Of a stretch of DNA of 44,091 nt, positions 42,969 through 44,091 are shown one piece after another. Both the position numbers and the translations under genes were made by a program. Below the pieces are notes generated by a model that was given only the letters and a program-made list of their open reading frames with translations, searched no databases and was not told where the DNA came from. Within the stretch, counting starts at the first letter, position 1. The number at the start of each line of letters is the position of its first letter. Origin of the DNA: Bacteroidales bacterium (GTDB lineage Bacteria > Bacteroidota > Bacteroidia > Bacteroidales > WCHB1-69). The stretch is taken from positions 1 to 44,091 of the forward strand of contig JAKSMG010000015.1 of NCBI GenBank assembly GCA_024400755.1, in the 5' to 3' direction.

Positions 42969-43679
42969 ATGAACAGACTGTTACAAGCAATGTTGGCACA
43001 ACGGGACGAATCGCAAGTGGCGAATCTGTCCCGTTTTTTCAAGACCGGAAAGGGTCAATACGGGGAAGGCGATCTGTTTTTGGGCATCAAAGTACCCATA
43101 ACCCGTGCTGTCGTCAACCAGCATTGGCAAAACACCACGTTTGACGACCTTGAAGCGTGCATTGCGTCAGAATATCACGAAGTGCGCCTGGCCGCGCTGC
43201 TCACGCTGGTGAAGATTTTCCATAAGGCCAAACGCTCACCGGAAACGCGGCAGCAGTGCGTAGATTTCTATTTGTCGCATACAGCGTACATCAACAACTG
43301 GGACTTGGTGGATTTGAGTTGTTATGAAATTTTAGGAACCTGGTTGCTGGATAAAGACAGAACCCTGCTCTACCAGTTTGCCCAACACGGCAAAACCTTT
43401 TGGGAACAGCGCATAGCCATTGTCAGCACGATGCAGTTTGTTCGACACGGCCAACTGGACGACAGCTTTGCCATCGCCGACATTTTGTTGCACCACCCGC
43501 ACGACCTCATCCAGAAAGCCGTCGGCTGGTTGCTGCGCGAAACTTACAAGCAAGATTCCGCACGACTTCGGGAGTTTTTGGGCACGCGCTACCAAACGAT
43601 GCCTCGCACGATGCTGCGTTATGCCATCGAAAAATTCCCCGAAGAAGAACGAAAGGCCTATTTGAAAGGAACCGTATAA
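42969..43679 (+). CDS. DNA alkylation repair protein, AlkD-like
   Basis: A 236-residue all-helical HEAT-like repeat glycosylase. Family signs are the length, FFKTGKGQYGEGDLFLGIKVPITR near the start, the helix VRLAALLTLVKIF, and NNWDLVDLSCYEILGTWLLDKD, whose Trp and Asp belong to the AlkD active cleft, then WEQRIAIVSTMQFV and KAVGWLLRETYKQD. AlkD removes N3- and N7-alkylated purines without base flipping. A TATTTTTG -7 box lies at 42937-42944. It is separated from the peroxidase gene by 120 bases, so it is probably transcribed alone. Confidence 0.88.
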   Translation: MNRLLQAMLAQRDESQVANLSRFFKTGKGQYGEGDLFLGIKVPITRAVVNQHWQNTTFDDLEACIASEYHEVRLAALLTLVKIFHKAKRSPETRQQCVDFYLSHTAYINNWDLVDLSCYEILGTWLLDKDRTLLYQFAQHGKTFWEQRIAIVSTMQFVRHGQLDDSFAIADILLHHPHDLIQKAVGWLLRETYKQDSARLREFLGTRYQTMPRTMLRYAIEKFPEEERKAYLKGTV

Positions 43680-43746
43680 TGAAGATAACTAAAATGTTTT
43701 TTGCCCTTTGACATTTTTTATCAGTTATAACAACCATTAAAAGCAC

Positions 43747-43929
43747 ATGAATTTCATCGGCCTCATCACCGCCATCGCCACCTTCATTATCATTGGCATT
43801 TTCCACCCCATCGTCATCAAATCCGAGTATCACTTCGGCGTGAAGGTTTGGTGGGTACGACTTTATAAAAATTCTGTCAGAATATCGCATTTTTTTACGA
43901 AAATATTTTTTCCGTTACTTTCTTTATAA
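43747..43929 (+). pseudogene. DUF4491 membrane protein, truncated
   Basis: The first about 37 residues, MNFIGLITAIATFIIIGIFHPIVIKSEYHFGVKVWWV, match the start of the small DUF4491 membrane proteins of Bacteroidetes (usually about 100 residues). Beyond VKVWWV the sequence becomes RLYKNSVRISHFF, unlike the family, and the frame ends within the 56-bp repeat at 43908. The second half of the gene is missing. Confidence 0.65.
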
Positions 43930-43963
43930 CCCAAAGAAAGTAACCAAAGAAAGGTTTCCCGCT
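43908..43963. repeat. 56-bp dispersed palindromic repeat, copy 2
   Basis: Identical to 20848-20903, with the same 12-bp arms (43914-43925 and 43933-43944) and 7-base loop. It sits where the DUF4491 gene is cut off. It is followed at 43966 by GTAGAGACGCGG, which also begins the palindrome at 15020. Confidence 0.85.
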
Positions 43964-44035
43964 AATGTAGAGACGCGGTGCGGCACGGGCTGTGAATGCG
44001 TGGTGGCCTACAGCGGCGTGCGAAGGCGCAAAGGT

Positions 44036-44072
44036 GTGAAGGTTGAGAAGATGATGATAATTCCCCTCCTTT
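44036..44072 (-). repeat. Partial inverted copy of the 78-bp repeat
   Basis: GTGAAGGTTG, AAGATGATG and TAATTCCCCTCCTTT are the reverse complement of the second half of the repeats at 13855 and 13970. It ends at CTCCTTT, where the hairpin would begin its second arm. 43964-44091 holds no gene. Confidence 0.75.
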
Positions 44073-44091
44073 GTTGTGTAGTCCAATGGAT

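Noticed and set aside
1-44091. CRISPR array or tRNA genes
   Set aside because: No regularly spaced short repeats with unique spacers were seen on reading, and no cloverleaf-like sequence with CCA or GGTTCGAATC-type arm was recognised; a dedicated scan was not possible.

Overview
The window looks like a chromosomal segment from an anaerobic Bacteroidota, probably order Bacteroidales. Three things point there. Promoters, where visible, are of the Bacteroidetes type (TTG, about 19-20 bases, TAnnTTTG). There is a P. gingivalis-like lysine-to-butyrate gene set. Several gene families are typical of the order: a DUF4491 remnant, the TGS-uridine-kinase-like protein, and secreted 'VDLGLPSGTLW' proteins. 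Every convincing gene lies on the + strand. No rRNA, tRNA or CRISPR array was seen.

Layout. 1-3608: the end of a repeat-bearing coiled-coil protein, two FHA-type proteins and a membrane-anchored PP2C phosphatase, apparently one phospho-signalling operon running in from the left. 3679-5442: a small RiPP-like locus with its own promoter. It holds a 41-aa CxxC/CxxC peptide, a 50-aa precursor-like peptide with a Cys-rich tail, a 19-bp hairpin, a radical SAM/SPASM protein and a broken second radical SAM gene. 5439-8871: small one- and two-TM proteins, a secreted protein, a SHOCT-like protein and a lipoprotein, all of unknown role. 8929-10745: mraY and kptA. 11049-12104: a transposase internally deleted in frame, then a candidate structured RNA. 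12126-13781: a nucleoside-kinase-like protein. 13809-14235: repeats. 14352-19415: atoD, kal, kce, bcd, etfB, etfA, the late steps of lysine fermentation to butyrate. 19431-20564: a flavoprotein. 20605-21355: palindromic repeats.

21356-40598 is a defence-type island. A type I restriction-modification system (hsdR, hsdM, hsdS) is split by two insertions. Between hsdR and hsdM sit a DUF1016 nuclease, a DUF1848 Cys-cluster protein, a 1560-aa methyltransferase-nuclease-RecQ helicase fusion, and a tail-anchored coiled-coil protein. Between hsdM and hsdS sits a membrane coiled-coil protein flanked by a 68-bp duplication of the hsdM tail. A DUF2971 protein and a 1256-aa nuclease/ATPase-like protein follow. 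The DUF1848 / MTase-nuclease-RecQ / tail-anchored protein trio is the strongest candidate for an undescribed system: its genes abut or nearly abut, and I cannot match it to a named defence system.

40655-41954 is a graveyard of BRO-N/Fic remnants with flanking near-identical 48-bp repeats. 42310-44091 holds glutathione peroxidase, an AlkD-like glycosylase and a DUF4491 gene broken near a dispersed palindromic repeat that also occurs at 20848. Functional statements rest on motif reading only; no database search was possible.
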